NCBI GenBank assembly: GCA_017642855.1
Contig: JAEPOO010000003.1
Coordinates: forward strand, 62,001 to 126,000
DNA from: Pseudomonadales bacterium
GTDB lineage: Bacteria > Pseudomonadota > Gammaproteobacteria > Pseudomonadales > Azotimanducaceae
DNA: 64,000 nt
Direction: 5' to 3'
The position numbers and the translations under genes are program-made. Shown here in pieces: positions 54,237-63,608 of the stretch. The notes under the pieces were generated by a model that was not told the DNA's origin, made no database searches, and saw nothing but the letters and a program-made list of their open reading frames with translations. Each line of letters begins with the position of its first letter. Positions within the stretch are counted from its first letter, which is position 1.

Positions 54237-54909
54237 TCCCGACCTGCTTTCGCTCTGGATCACGATCAAGCTGGCGGGCATCACAACCCTTTGCCTCATT
54301 CTGATCGGTACGCCGCTGGCCTGGTGGCTATCCAGGTCAAAAAGCATGCTGCGAAATCTGGTTGAGCCTCTTGTCGCTTTACCGATCGTTTTGCCTCCGA
54401 CAGTTGTTGGTTTCTATCTGCTTATCGCCTTTTCGCCGAACAGCTTGCCAGGTGAGCTCTGGCAAAGCGCCACTGGGTCTCAGTTAGCCTTCTCTTTCGC
54501 AGGACTGGTCGTCGGCTCGATCATTTACTCGCTACCCTTTTATGTCCAACCATTGCACATTGCTTTCTCCTCTTTGCAACAGGAATTGATGGAGGCGGCA
54601 TCCACACTCGGTGCTGGTCCCTGGGATAGATTCTTTAACCTGGCCGTTCCGCTCAGCAGACGAGGGTTCGTCATCGCGATATGCCTGGCTTTTGCTCACA
54701 CTGTTGGCGAATTCGGCATCGTGCTGATGATCGGCGGCAACATACCGGACGAAACACGCGTGTTGTCGATTGCTTTGTTCGACCACGTGGAAGCGCTGGA
54801 CTACGACCGCGCTCACCTTCTGGCCGGTGGGCTACTCGTCTTCTCCTTCATTCTCTTGCTGATTCTTTATGCCGTCGATCGGCACTGGCAACAGCAGCGA
54901 CGGGTTTAA
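54229..54909 (+). CDS. modB: molybdate ABC transporter permease
   Basis: The membrane subunit, about 226 residues with five hydrophobic segments. The EAA loop that touches the ATPase is seen as MEAASTLGAGPWDRFFNLAVPL, and ALPIVLPPTVVGFYLL is typical of ModB. ATG 54229 is preferred; a GTG at 54223 is in frame. It ends 3 nt before modC. Confidence 0.95.
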   Translation: MTDPDLLSLWITIKLAGITTLCLILIGTPLAWWLSRSKSMLRNLVEPLVALPIVLPPTVVGFYLLIAFSPNSLPGELWQSATGSQLAFSFAGLVVGSIIYSLPFYVQPLHIAFSSLQQELMEAASTLGAGPWDRFFNLAVPLSRRGFVIAICLAFAHTVGEFGIVLMIGGNIPDETRVLSIALFDHVEALDYDRAHLLAGGLLVFSFILLLILYAVDRHWQQQRRV

Positions 54910-54912
54910 ACA

Positions 54913-55986
54913 ATGACCTTAGGCATCCAGTGCAAGATCAATCGAGGAAATTTTTTACTCGATGTGGACACCGAACTTCCAGATCGAGAGGTCTCCGCTT
55001 TGTTCGGTGCTTCCGGCTCTGGCAAGACATCCATCCTGAGACTGATCGCCGGGCTGGATCAGGAAGCCGGCGTCAAGGTCAGTTTCAATGGTCAGACCTG
55101 GCAGGATGAAACCAACTTTGTTCCAGCACATGAACGTCGAGTTGGTTATGTTTTTCAACACATCAACCTGTTCCCCAATATGAGCGCCGGAGGCAATCTG
55201 GACTATGCCGAGAAGCGGACCCATTCAAACCACGGACTAAGTCGACAGGAGATCGTGGAGGTTCTGGATATAGGCCCGCTTCTAGAGAAGGTTCCGACAC
55301 ATCTCTCAGGTGGGGAACAGCAGCGAGTTGCGATTGCGCGAAGTCTCTTATCCCATCCGCAACTCCTGCTCATGGACGAACCACTTGGTTCCGTGGATCA
55401 GGCGGCAAAAAATCGAATCCTTCCCTACCTGCAGCGGGTACACCAATTACTCGATATACCGGTTGTCTTCGTCAGCCATTCTCTGGATGAAGTGCTCTAC
55501 CTGGCAGACAATGTGCTTGAAATCAGTGAGGGCCGCATTGTCCAACATGCACCTGTTATCGAGTTTTCAACCAGTGAAAGCGCCACAGCTGGCAGCGACG
55601 CAGCGGCCATTGTCCGATGCGCCGTTGAAGCACTGGATGAACAATACAGCCTGACGCAACTGAACCTGGAAGGACAGCCGCTCATGGTGAGTGCGCCCGG
55701 GTTTGCAAAGGGAGACCAGGTGCGCGTAAAAATCCCGGCTCGTGATGTCAGCGTTTCCCGCGAACGATCGCTCTCAAGCAGTATTCTCAATGTCATCGAA
55801 TGCCGCATCACGTCCATGACACAGGTAAAGGGTGATCCAACCAGCCTGATCAGGCTGACTACGGGAGATCAAACACTGCTCGCACGCGTCACCAGAAAAT
55901 CCGTGGATGACCTTTCCCTCAAAGAAGGCGAATCTGTTTTCGCTCAAATCAAAGGTGTGGCATTGATGATCGACTATGAACGCTGA
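54913..55986 (+). CDS. modC: molybdate ABC transporter ATP-binding protein
   Basis: The ATPase of the molybdate importer, 357 residues. Walker A is GASGSGKTS, the signature is LSGGEQQRVAIARSL, and Walker B is LLLMDEPLGSVD. A TOBE/MOP-type domain (about 290-355) that binds oxyanion fills the C-terminus. It overlaps srkA by 11 nt. Confidence 0.96.
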   Translation: MTLGIQCKINRGNFLLDVDTELPDREVSALFGASGSGKTSILRLIAGLDQEAGVKVSFNGQTWQDETNFVPAHERRVGYVFQHINLFPNMSAGGNLDYAEKRTHSNHGLSRQEIVEVLDIGPLLEKVPTHLSGGEQQRVAIARSLLSHPQLLLMDEPLGSVDQAAKNRILPYLQRVHQLLDIPVVFVSHSLDEVLYLADNVLEISEGRIVQHAPVIEFSTSESATAGSDAAAIVRCAVEALDEQYSLTQLNLEGQPLMVSAPGFAKGDQVRVKIPARDVSVSRERSLSSSILNVIECRITSMTQVKGDPTSLIRLTTGDQTLLARVTRKSVDDLSLKEGESVFAQIKGVALMIDYER

Positions 55987-56962
55987 CAGCCATCCCTTCG
56001 CTAAACTCACACCTGATTTCATCATGGATGCCATTGAGTCACAGGGTTACCACTGTGACGCACGAATCCTTGAACTGAACAGTTATGAAAACCGCGTCTA
56101 CCAGGTCGGCATCGAAGACGCTGAACCCTTGATCACAAAAATATACCGACCAGACCGCTGGAACTCTGCGCAAATTCAGGAAGAACATGACTTCACCCTT
56201 GAGCTTTCCGAGCACGATCTTTCGGTCATTGCGCCGCTTAAACTCAACGGTGAAACTCGTTTTCAATTTGAAGGTTTCGAAATCGCACTCTTTCCCCGAA
56301 GGGGTGGCCGCGCACCAGCTGTTGATGACCTGGATTGTCTGGAGGTCCTTGGCCGCTTCATCGCTCGCCTACACAACGTGGGTGCTCGAGACAACTTCCA
56401 ATACCGGCCCGCCATCAGCATTGAAGAATACGGCAGTCATGCCAGAACTTTCCTGCTGGAAAACCACTTTATCCCTGACGAGCTGATTGATGCCTACAGC
56501 TCCGTCACTGAACCGCTATTACAACTGATCGAAGATCGGATCATGCTGGCTCAACCCAGATACCTCCGTGTGCATGCGGATTGTCATATGGGCAACGTGC
56601 TATGGCGTGACGAGCAGCCGCATTTCGTCGACTTCGACGATGCTCGAATGGGACCCGCAGTGCAGGATCTGTGGATGCTGCTCTCAGGCGACGAAGAATC
56701 CAGATCCGTTCAAATGTCTCATATACTTCGTGGCTACCGCGACTTCCGAGAGTTTGAGTTAAGTGAACTGCTCCTCATCGAGCCCTTAAGAACGCTGCGC
56801 ATGATGTACCACGCAGCCTGGTTGGCCAGACGCTGGGATGATCCGGCTTTCCCAAGGGCTTTCCCGTTCTTCAACACACAGAAATACTGGTCAGATCATA
56901 TTCTGGAGCTGCGCGAGCAATGGGCGGCAATTGAGGCACCATCAATCAGTGTCTTCGACTGA
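55976..56962 (+). CDS. srkA: stress response kinase A (YihE/RdoA family)
   Basis: A Ser/Thr kinase of the aminoglycoside-phosphotransferase fold, 328 residues as in E. coli. The N-terminus NSYENRVYQVG, the catalytic loop RVHADCHMGNVLW and the metal site FVDFDDARMGP are conserved. SrkA protects cells from stress-induced death linked to the Cpx response. It overlaps modC; in E. coli it is next to dsbA, which is not the case here. The end overlaps the convergent acyltransferase gene by 21 nt. Confidence 0.95.
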   Translation: MNADSHPFAKLTPDFIMDAIESQGYHCDARILELNSYENRVYQVGIEDAEPLITKIYRPDRWNSAQIQEEHDFTLELSEHDLSVIAPLKLNGETRFQFEGFEIALFPRRGGRAPAVDDLDCLEVLGRFIARLHNVGARDNFQYRPAISIEEYGSHARTFLLENHFIPDELIDAYSSVTEPLLQLIEDRIMLAQPRYLRVHADCHMGNVLWRDEQPHFVDFDDARMGPAVQDLWMLLSGDEESRSVQMSHILRGYRDFREFELSELLLIEPLRTLRMMYHAAWLARRWDDPAFPRAFPFFNTQKYWSDHILELREQWAAIEAPSISVFD

Positions 56963-58078
56963 AGCCTCACCCAGAATGCGTGCTCGATTGAGCACAGGAT
57001 TGGCATACATTTGAAGCCAGAAACTTCGATATTCTGGCGGGCAGGTCTTAAGGCGCTGTGTCAGTTCCAACGCATCCTGCTTTGAAACGACGGTTTCGCC
57101 CTCCCCCTGCAGTTTCGCCAGGGCCCAGTGATTAACCGGGAATAATTCCAGATTACCAATAATCTGACGATCTACCTCAGCCGCCACTTCTTCAGGCGTT
57201 TCAAAATCACCGTTAAGTTCTTCCCCCAGCCTGAGAATAACTCGGCCCTTCTTTCCACTGAGGCCACGCACAAGAGAAAGCAGATCTTCACCCGGCGGCT
57301 TTTCGTAACCCCCTTCTTTGGCGATTCGACCCACTTCAGTCGCTTTAAGAACATCACAGGGATCAAACTCATAAGAAATAGACAGCGGCACGATGTTCAG
57401 ATCCCGAATCGCTTCCGCAAGAGGTTTCTTCCTATCTGCCAGCACAAACATTTTGATGATGGCCGGGTCCGTGACGTCTAAACCATCTTTGCTTCGGCCT
57501 TCACTCTGAGCAATCCAGATCGAGTTGCCCGTCTCTATTGAGTGCTTAATGTATTGCGAAGACTGAAGCAGCGCTGCGTAAGCTTTCCTTGGCCCACCTG
57601 CAGATCGTTTAATGAAAAAGCCTTTGTTCAGTCTCATCAGGGAGGTAGCGAACTCTCGCTGCACCAGGTTGTCACCTATCGCAATGCGAACTGTATGGAG
57701 ATCGTTCAGGTAAAGCGCATAGTCCAGCAACATGGAATCACCGGCGATGTCACGATGGTTACTGATGAACAGATACGCTTTGCCTGGTACCAGTCGATCA
57801 AAGCCTTCATAGGAGAACTCTGTTGTACCTTCCCGAACAAGCTTTAGCGCATAAGCGGCAACCACATTCTGAAACCCAGCAATGTCATTAACGCCACGTA
57901 TAGAACGTTTGAGATACCAGGACAAACCGCTGCGCAGTAACCCAGGAAAAATCCGATAAGTTCGAGGGGCCAGCCAGCCCGACAGGAAGTCAATTAGTTC
58001 AGGGTCTACCGCCAGTTGTTCCAGGGCGCCACTTACCTCATGGTCGTGGTAAGGCCTGATATCTTCAAAATCACTCAT
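56942..58078 (-). CDS. PlsC-like acyltransferase
   Basis: A phospholipid/glycerol acyltransferase family protein of 378 residues. The catalytic block is FISNHRDIAGDS, with the Asp one position further from His than in the standard HX4D motif, a pattern found in a group of long PlsC-like proteins. The acceptor-binding block is NSIWIAQSEGRSKDG (usual FPEGTRS). No signal peptide or multiple membrane helices are visible. The acyl acceptor is not known. Confidence 0.85.
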   Translation of the reverse strand: MSDFEDIRPYHDHEVSGALEQLAVDPELIDFLSGWLAPRTYRIFPGLLRSGLSWYLKRSIRGVNDIAGFQNVVAAYALKLVREGTTEFSYEGFDRLVPGKAYLFISNHRDIAGDSMLLDYALYLNDLHTVRIAIGDNLVQREFATSLMRLNKGFFIKRSAGGPRKAYAALLQSSQYIKHSIETGNSIWIAQSEGRSKDGLDVTDPAIIKMFVLADRKKPLAEAIRDLNIVPLSISYEFDPCDVLKATEVGRIAKEGGYEKPPGEDLLSLVRGLSGKKGRVILRLGEELNGDFETPEEVAAEVDRQIIGNLELFPVNHWALAKLQGEGETVVSKQDALELTQRLKTCPPEYRSFWLQMYANPVLNRARILGEASVEDTD

Positions 58079-58128
58079 ACAGCAGCGAGTTCAGGACTGA
58101 TGCGCCCATTATCCAGTAATATCGACCC

Positions 58129-58653
58129 ATGACTACAAATCTAAGCATTCGTGAAGCAACCCAAGATGACGCAACTGCCCTTGCGGATATCTACAATCAC
58201 TACGTCAGAGAGACACACATCACGTTCGATCTTGAACCCGTCACCGTTGAAAATCGGGAAGTGATGATCGAAGGCTATAACAAAAACGCCAGGCATCGTT
58301 TATTCGTCGGGACGGATAATGAACAGGTCGTCGGTTACGTGAGCAGCAGCCAGTTTCGAACGAAGCCCGCCTATGATTTGTCAGTTGAGACAACCATCTA
58401 CCTTGACCAAGGGATGACAGGCAGGGGTTATGGAAAAAAGCTCTACGAACATCTCTTTCGTGAACTGGAAGCAACTGACGTCCATCGATACTACGGGATC
58501 ATCGCGTTGCCAAATCAAGCAAGCATCGAGCTGCATCGTGAATTTGGCTTCGTGGAAAAAGGCATCTTGACAGAAGTTGGCTATAAGTTTGACAAGTACT
58601 GGGACACGTTATGGATGGAAAAATCCGAAAGCGACGAGACTATCGATGATTAG
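58129..58653 (+). CDS. GNAT acetyltransferase, phosphinothricin acetyltransferase-like
   Basis: A 174-residue N-acetyltransferase. The start SIREATQDDATALADIYNHYV and the acetyl-CoA loop DQGMTGRGYGKKLYEHLF agree with the Pat/Bar subgroup, as do the late FGFVEKGILTEVGYKFDKYWDTLWMEK blocks. Substrates in this group include L-phosphinothricin, methionine derivatives and other amino acids. The 3' end overlaps the convergent TauE/SafE gene by 45 nt. Confidence 0.9.
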   Translation: MTTNLSIREATQDDATALADIYNHYVRETHITFDLEPVTVENREVMIEGYNKNARHRLFVGTDNEQVVGYVSSSQFRTKPAYDLSVETTIYLDQGMTGRGYGKKLYEHLFRELEATDVHRYYGIIALPNQASIELHREFGFVEKGILTEVGYKFDKYWDTLWMEKSESDETIDD

Positions 58654-59379
58654 GCTTGCACCTGCAGCGATCAGAACAACAAACACTGCGACCCTGACCA
58701 CCCTGTCCGGCACGAGCTGCATGTAGCGGCTTGCAACTAGCGTGACACCGACAACAACGGGTATCGATACAGCACTCACGGTGACAATTTCCGCCGTCAT
58801 CTGTCCTGACACCAACACCATCAATGCACGCACCACCGTTGAACCCGCGATGATCGCCAACAATGAAAATCGAACCGTGTTGATCGTCATCGGCTGCCGA
58901 TAGGCAAAATAGGCGACAGGAGGCCCACCTACGCTGTACATCCCTGCAAGAATTCCACCCAAGGCACCAAATCCAAGGAAAGAACCGTTGCCAGAGCGCG
59001 TCTCAAAGGGCTGGGGGGAAATCATAAGGCTCGCACCCGCAAGGATAACAACCAGTCCAAGTAGCAACCGAAGCATTTCATAGTAGTGCTCTGAGAGATA
59101 GGTCAGGAGGTACAAACCCAAAGCCATCGCGGGGAGTGAACCTGCAAGCATCCAGCCTGCCAGCGACCAATCGATGTGGTGTCTGCCTTTGCGCATGGCA
59201 ACCAGAGCGTTGACCAGAGAGATAAAACTCACGACTGCGGCGGTAAAGGCGATGTCAGCAATGGCGAAGAGCGCAACGCCCACCATGATAATCAGCCCCA
59301 TGGCGAAGCCAGTCAGTGTTTGAACCAGCACACCAGCAACAACGACGGCTAGAAACCAAATTGTGTTAATCTCGCCCAC
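58609..59379 (-). CDS. TauE/SafE-family membrane permease
   Basis: A membrane protein of about 256 residues with eight or so hydrophobic segments in two similar halves; GFAMGLIIMVGVALF and LGALGGILAGMYSVGGPPVAYFAY-like blocks are the halves of the family motif. Members export sulfite, sulfoacetate or other organic anions. I choose GTG 59379 since the longer frame to 59559 would run into the divergent SDR gene; the resulting 5' ends lie 45 nt apart. Confidence 0.88.
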   Translation of the reverse strand: MGEINTIWFLAVVVAGVLVQTLTGFAMGLIIMVGVALFAIADIAFTAAVVSFISLVNALVAMRKGRHHIDWSLAGWMLAGSLPAMALGLYLLTYLSEHYYEMLRLLLGLVVILAGASLMISPQPFETRSGNGSFLGFGALGGILAGMYSVGGPPVAYFAYRQPMTINTVRFSLLAIIAGSTVVRALMVLVSGQMTAEIVTVSAVSIPVVVGVTLVASRYMQLVPDRVVRVAVFVVLIAAGASLIIDSLVAFGFFHP

Positions 59380-59424
59380 TGACTTTTCTGTGAACCCCTG
59401 AAACCGCGCAGTATAGGTGAAATC

Positions 59425-60207
59425 GTGAACCTGGACCTCGAAAAGAAACATGTCCTTGTAACCGGAAGCAATCGTGGCACCGGAAACATCATCGCGAACA
59501 TGTTTCTTGAACAGGGTGCCGAGGTTTACTTTCACAGCAACCACGACGGCGCGTCTCAAGATGCCGTGAGCGAGGCCGGTGCGGGCACGGCTTTATGGGG
59601 AGACATCACAGATAATTCAGGTTCTAACCAGGTCATTGATCAACTGAAGCAAAACACCAATCACCTCGACATACTGGTAAACAATTACGGAGAGGCGCGA
59701 CGCGGCAACTGGGAGAACACAAACACCGAGGATTGGATTGAACTCTACAACATCAACACGCTTTCCATAGTTCGATTAACTCAAGGCCTTCTGCCACTCA
59801 TGGGTCAAGGTGGCAGGATCATCAACCTCGGCACCATTGGTTCGACCCGGCCAAATCGAGTCATGCCTCATTACTATGCCGCCAAAGGTGCGCTTGCAAC
59901 CCTGACGGTCAGTCTGGCAAAGGAAACCGGTCCAAAAGGCATCACCACCAACCTGGTATCTCCAGGTCTCATTCGTACACCTGAGGTCGAAGCCAGTTAC
60001 CTGGACAAAGCTAAACGTGAAGGTTGGGGCAATACCTTCGAAGAAGCAGAGCAGAAAATCGCAGATACCTATTTCCCCAACCCGCTCGGCAGATTCGCCA
60101 CCCGTGAAGAAGTAGCTGGCATTATCCTGTTTCTATCTGGCCCGCAGGCTGCCTTTATTAACGGCCAGAACATTCGTGTGGACGGCGGCGCCGTGGATAT
60201 CGTCTGA
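59425..60207 (+). CDS. short-chain dehydrogenase/reductase
   Basis: A Rossmann-fold oxidoreductase of 260 residues. The cofactor motif is TGSNRGTGN (Gly-x3-Gly-x-Gly), the NNYG strand is present, catalytic Ser is in GTIGST and Tyr-x3-Lys is in HYYAAKGA. The C-terminal FLSGPQAAFINGQNIRVDGG is the family ending. The substrate is unknown. It begins with GTG and its stop overlaps the hemJ ATG by one base, opening a run SDR-hemJ-syd-aroA. Confidence 0.92.
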   Translation: MNLDLEKKHVLVTGSNRGTGNIIANMFLEQGAEVYFHSNHDGASQDAVSEAGAGTALWGDITDNSGSNQVIDQLKQNTNHLDILVNNYGEARRGNWENTNTEDWIELYNINTLSIVRLTQGLLPLMGQGGRIINLGTIGSTRPNRVMPHYYAAKGALATLTVSLAKETGPKGITTNLVSPGLIRTPEVEASYLDKAKREGWGNTFEEAEQKIADTYFPNPLGRFATREEVAGIILFLSGPQAAFINGQNIRVDGGAVDIV

Positions 60208-60620
60208 TGCTGTGGTTTAAAACGTTCCATATCCTGTTTGTTATGGCATGGATGGCTGGCGTCTTCTACCTGCCGCGCATTCTTGTCCACTATGTGGAAG
60301 GCCGAAACGCTAAAGAGGACACCAGGCGCCTGGTGGTCATGGCAGAAAAACTGTTCCGCTTCTCGAACGTCATGGCGGTTCTGGCCATTGTTCTTGGCCT
60401 GGTTCTCTGGCTCTACTACCAGATCACCGGCGGATGGATGCACGCAAAATTTGGCCTGGTTCTTGGGCTCATTGCCTACCAGTTCCAGACTTATCGATAC
60501 ATCGCCCAAATGAAGAGAGATGAGGCACTCAGAACCTCACTCTATTTTCGGATCTACAACGAAGCAGCTCTGATCCTGGTGGTACCCATCTTGATTCTTG
60601 TTGTCCTGAAACCTTTCTAG
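60207..60620 (+). CDS. hemJ: protoporphyrinogen IX oxidase HemJ
   Basis: A four-helix membrane protein of 137 residues that oxidises protoporphyrinogen IX to protoporphyrin IX. The invariant His is at residue 8 (FKTFHILFVMAW), then FYLPRILVHY, and the second half has WMHAKFGLVLGL with the conserved Lys. It fits the bacterial HemJ (UPF0093) family in size and pattern. Confidence 0.94.
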   Translation: MLWFKTFHILFVMAWMAGVFYLPRILVHYVEGRNAKEDTRRLVVMAEKLFRFSNVMAVLAIVLGLVLWLYYQITGGWMHAKFGLVLGLIAYQFQTYRYIAQMKRDEALRTSLYFRIYNEAALILVVPILILVVLKPF

Positions 60621-61163
60621 ATGAAAGCACTGGAAACATTCATCCAAGCGACGCTGGCCATGACAGAGAACCAGGAACTCGCTGCGCCCTTCGACCCTAA
60701 ATGGCGCTCACCGTGTGAGATTCATCAAGATACCGAGTTCACTTACTGGCGACCTGAAGCACAGGACCAGCCTGTGAACTTTGCCGGCCTGGAGAACGCA
60801 CTGGCGTGCGAGATCCATCCAGATATAAAAGCGTTCTACGGCAGCTATTGGTCAGGAACTCTGGAAGCCGACAGTGAGGAAGGTCGCGTCAGCTTAATCC
60901 AGTTATGGAATCCGGAAGATTTTGACCGCCTTATCGCCAACCTGATTGGTCACTCGATGGCGAAGCAACGAATCAAACAACCCTTTACCGTATTTATCGC
61001 GAACACGGATCCTGAATCAGAACTGTTTCTTTCCATTGATAACGTCACAGGCGCTGTCATGCTGGAAGAACCCGGCAGAGCCCCAATTCGCGAAGTCGAA
61101 TCTGATGTCACCAGTTTTCTTGGCCGGCTATCGCCGAAAATCAGACCACCTGAATTATACTAG
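60621..61163 (+). CDS. syd: SecY-interacting protein Syd
   Basis: A cytoplasmic protein of 180 residues that binds SecY and checks translocon integrity. Recognisable stretches are FDPKWRSPCEI, KAFYGSYWSG, LIQLWNPEDFDRLIANLIGH and the late EPGRAPIREV. It is restricted to gammaproteobacteria, which supports the taxonomic reading of the window. It starts directly at the base after the hemJ stop. Confidence 0.93.
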   Translation: MKALETFIQATLAMTENQELAAPFDPKWRSPCEIHQDTEFTYWRPEAQDQPVNFAGLENALACEIHPDIKAFYGSYWSGTLEADSEEGRVSLIQLWNPEDFDRLIANLIGHSMAKQRIKQPFTVFIANTDPESELFLSIDNVTGAVMLEEPGRAPIREVESDVTSFLGRLSPKIRPPELY

Positions 61164-61167
61164 TGCC

Positions 61168-62448
61168 ATGAAACAGCTGACTATGACACCCATCTCTCAT
61201 GTTGAGGGAGAAGTGGTTCTCCCAGGCTCCAAGAGCCTTTCGAACCGTGCGCTTCTGCTATCGGCCCTGTCCTCCGGCAACACAACCCTGACGAATCTTT
61301 TAAGGAGTGATGACACCAAACGTATGGTAGATGCTCTGCGTCAGCTTGGGGTGAATATTTCTATTTCAGATGACCGGAGCGAATGCACGGTCGAGGGTTT
61401 CGGCGGTCTTTTTCTCCCGGAGAAAAAACAGGAACTGTTTCTCGGGAACGCAGGCACCGCAATCCGGCCACTCACCGCCGTGCTGAGTCTTATCAATCAG
61501 GAATTTCTTATTGATGGTGACAAGTACATGCGCGAGCGACCTATTGAGCATCTGGTGGATGCATTAAGACAGCTCGGTGCCGAGATCGAATATCTCGAAA
61601 AGGATGGGTGTCCCCCCCTGAAACTCCGGGGCGGCCTGACCCAGGGTAAAGACATCAGTATTCGGGGTGACATTTCCAGCCAGTACCTGACCGCATTGTT
61701 GATGGCGTTACCCCTGGCTGAGGGTGACGCGAACATCACGGTGATCGGCGAACAGGTGTCCAAACCCTATTTGGATATCACACTCGGGATGTTGGAAATC
61801 TTTGGGGGCACAGCAAACCATGAGAACTATCAGAAGTTTCACATCCCAGGAGGTCAACGATATAAATCTCCCGGTGCTTACATGATCGAAGGCGACGCTT
61901 CATCAGCTTCATACTTCTTTGGGGCAGCAGCCATCTCTGGCGGTCCTGTGAGAGTGCATGGTCTGGGTAAAAACTCAGTCCAGGGAGACTACCAATTCCT
62001 CGACACCATCGAGCAAATGGGTGCAAAAGTGGATCGCCAGGAAAACTGGACCGATGTTTCCTCCAGCACGCTAAAAGGCATCGACGTTGATTTGAATCAC
62101 ATCCCCGACGCTGCGATGACCATTGCCGCCATGGCTTTGTTCGCTGAGGGTAAAACCACGATTCGAAATGTCTACAACTGGCGTGTGAAAGAAACCGATC
62201 GAATGCATGCCATGAGCGAAGGGTTGCGCAGGCTGGGTGCTGAAGTAGAAACAACAGACGACACGATTACCATCAATCCTCCGACAGAAATTAGACCTGC
62301 GGAAATTGACACCTATGCTGATCATAGAGTCGCTATGTGTTTTTCATTGGCAGCATTGGGTCGCGCCAACGTCACGATCAATGATCCCGACTGCACTCGC
62401 AAAACGTTCCCGGACTACTTCCATGTTCTGCAATCCATTAGCCACTAA
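61168..62448 (+). CDS. aroA: 3-phosphoshikimate 1-carboxyvinyltransferase (EPSP synthase)
   Basis: Sixth step of the shikimate pathway, joining PEP and shikimate 3-phosphate. 426 residues, class I type like E. coli. The PEP-site motifs are PGSKSLSNRALLLSAL at the N-terminus and LGNAGTAIRPL, then RERPIEHLVDALRQLG; the C-terminal half has VKETDRMHAM. ATG 61168 lies 4 nt after the syd stop; the frame is open further up, inside syd, and this part is rejected. Confidence 0.96.
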   Translation: MKQLTMTPISHVEGEVVLPGSKSLSNRALLLSALSSGNTTLTNLLRSDDTKRMVDALRQLGVNISISDDRSECTVEGFGGLFLPEKKQELFLGNAGTAIRPLTAVLSLINQEFLIDGDKYMRERPIEHLVDALRQLGAEIEYLEKDGCPPLKLRGGLTQGKDISIRGDISSQYLTALLMALPLAEGDANITVIGEQVSKPYLDITLGMLEIFGGTANHENYQKFHIPGGQRYKSPGAYMIEGDASSASYFFGAAAISGGPVRVHGLGKNSVQGDYQFLDTIEQMGAKVDRQENWTDVSSSTLKGIDVDLNHIPDAAMTIAAMALFAEGKTTIRNVYNWRVKETDRMHAMSEGLRRLGAEVETTDDTITINPPTEIRPAEIDTYADHRVAMCFSLAALGRANVTINDPDCTRKTFPDYFHVLQSISH

Positions 62449-62452
62449 CCAT

Positions 62453-63118
62453 ATGAAACGAATCGTCATCATTGTTCTTTCACTGTTCTGTGCATCTTCG
62501 GCGCTGGCAACAGAGTGGAATCTGAGACTCGAAAAGGAAGAAGTGCTCATAGAGTCACGCAAACCGGAAGGTGCCAAGTACGAAGAGTTCCGTGCAAGCA
62601 CCGAAGTCGCGGCCAGTGTTGCCGGTGCACTTGCTCTGCTTCAAGACACCGATGCCTGTGTGAAATGGGTCTTTCGATGCAAAGAAAGTCGAACGCTGAG
62701 GGAGCCCAGTGCAACTGAACGAACCTTCTACCAGGTCACCAGCCTGCCCTTCCCAGCAAAGTCACGTGACGTCATCTTTCTCGCCAAGATTTTATACAAC
62801 GATGATCAATCCGTTCTGGTTTCCATGACCGCGAAGCCAGAGGCAATGAAAAAGACCAAACATGTACGCATAGAGGAAGCCAACGGCTTCTACCTATTGG
62901 AACCGCTGTCGGATTCGCGCACCAGGGTCACCTGGCAACAATATGTCGACCCTGCTGGCGCTCTACCCTCATGGCTCGTCAATGGCATGCTGACCGACCT
63001 GCCCTTTGAGTCACTCAGTGCTTTTCGTGAACTGGTCAAACAGCGGCCTTACGCAAGTTCAGTGATGGTTTATAACCCTGAAGGCAAGCCAATCGATATC
63101 AGATTCGAGGCGGAGTAA
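62453..63118 (+). CDS. exported START-domain (SRPBCC) protein
   Basis: A 221-residue protein with a signal peptide that ends near SALATEW. The remainder is a START-like lipid-binding barrel: IESRKPEGAKYEEFRAS, then CVKWVFRCKESRTL, KSRDVIFLAKI and VTWQQYVDPAGALPSWLVN. It probably binds a lipid or other hydrophobic ligand in the periplasm. ATG 62453 follows the aroA stop by 4 nt; the 3' end overlaps ogt by 20 nt. Confidence 0.88.
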   Translation: MKRIVIIVLSLFCASSALATEWNLRLEKEEVLIESRKPEGAKYEEFRASTEVAASVAGALALLQDTDACVKWVFRCKESRTLREPSATERTFYQVTSLPFPAKSRDVIFLAKILYNDDQSVLVSMTAKPEAMKKTKHVRIEEANGFYLLEPLSDSRTRVTWQQYVDPAGALPSWLVNGMLTDLPFESLSAFRELVKQRPYASSVMVYNPEGKPIDIRFEAE

Positions 63119-63608
63119 GAGAAAAACCGCCGCGCTCCAGGCCAAGCAGATACGCTTTCGCTGCCAACCCGCCGCCAAAACCGGTTAGCGATCCATTTGT
63201 GCCAATCACGCGGTGACAAGGGATAACAATCGGTAACGGATTTCTACCGTTAGCCGCACCCACGGCACGCACTGCTTTCGGTCTCCCGATGGAACGTGCA
63301 ATCTCGAGGTAAGAACGAGTCTCGCCAAATGGGATTTCCTGAAGCGCCGTCAAAACCTGCAACTGGAAAGGTGTTCCTGATGGCTGGAGCTTCAGCTCGA
63401 ATACCTGGCGACGCCCCTCAAAGTATTCATTCAACTGGTCTTCTGCTTGCGTGAAGCTTCCATCAACCTCTCTCCAGTGGTCTTCAGGGAAGAACTTACC
63501 TTTGCCTTCCGGAAAACCAACGAAGTGCAGGACATCCGTCTTACCTGCGTGCAACTTTCCGGCAAGCAACAATGATCCGACGGGTGACTCTATGAATCTG
63601 TATTGCAT
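63099..63608 (-). CDS. ogt: methylated-DNA--protein-cysteine methyltransferase
   Basis: Repairs O6-alkylguanine by transfer of the alkyl group to its own Cys. The acceptor is Cys131 in IPCHRVIG, preceded by VRAVGAANGRNP with the Asn hinge. 169 residues is the usual size for Ogt. It follows the AlkA-like gene without a single spacer base (stop 63609-63611, start 63606-63608). Confidence 0.94.
   Translation of the reverse strand: MQYRFIESPVGSLLLAGKLHAGKTDVLHFVGFPEGKGKFFPEDHWREVDGSFTQAEDQLNEYFEGRRQVFELKLQPSGTPFQLQVLTALQEIPFGETRSYLEIARSIGRPKAVRAVGAANGRNPLPIVIPCHRVIGTNGSLTGFGGGLAAKAYLLGLERGGFSLTPPRI

Noticed and set aside
60946..61167. Longer N-terminus for aroA
   Set aside because: The extension lies wholly within syd and adds nothing seen in EPSP synthases; the ATG at 61168 matches the family start.
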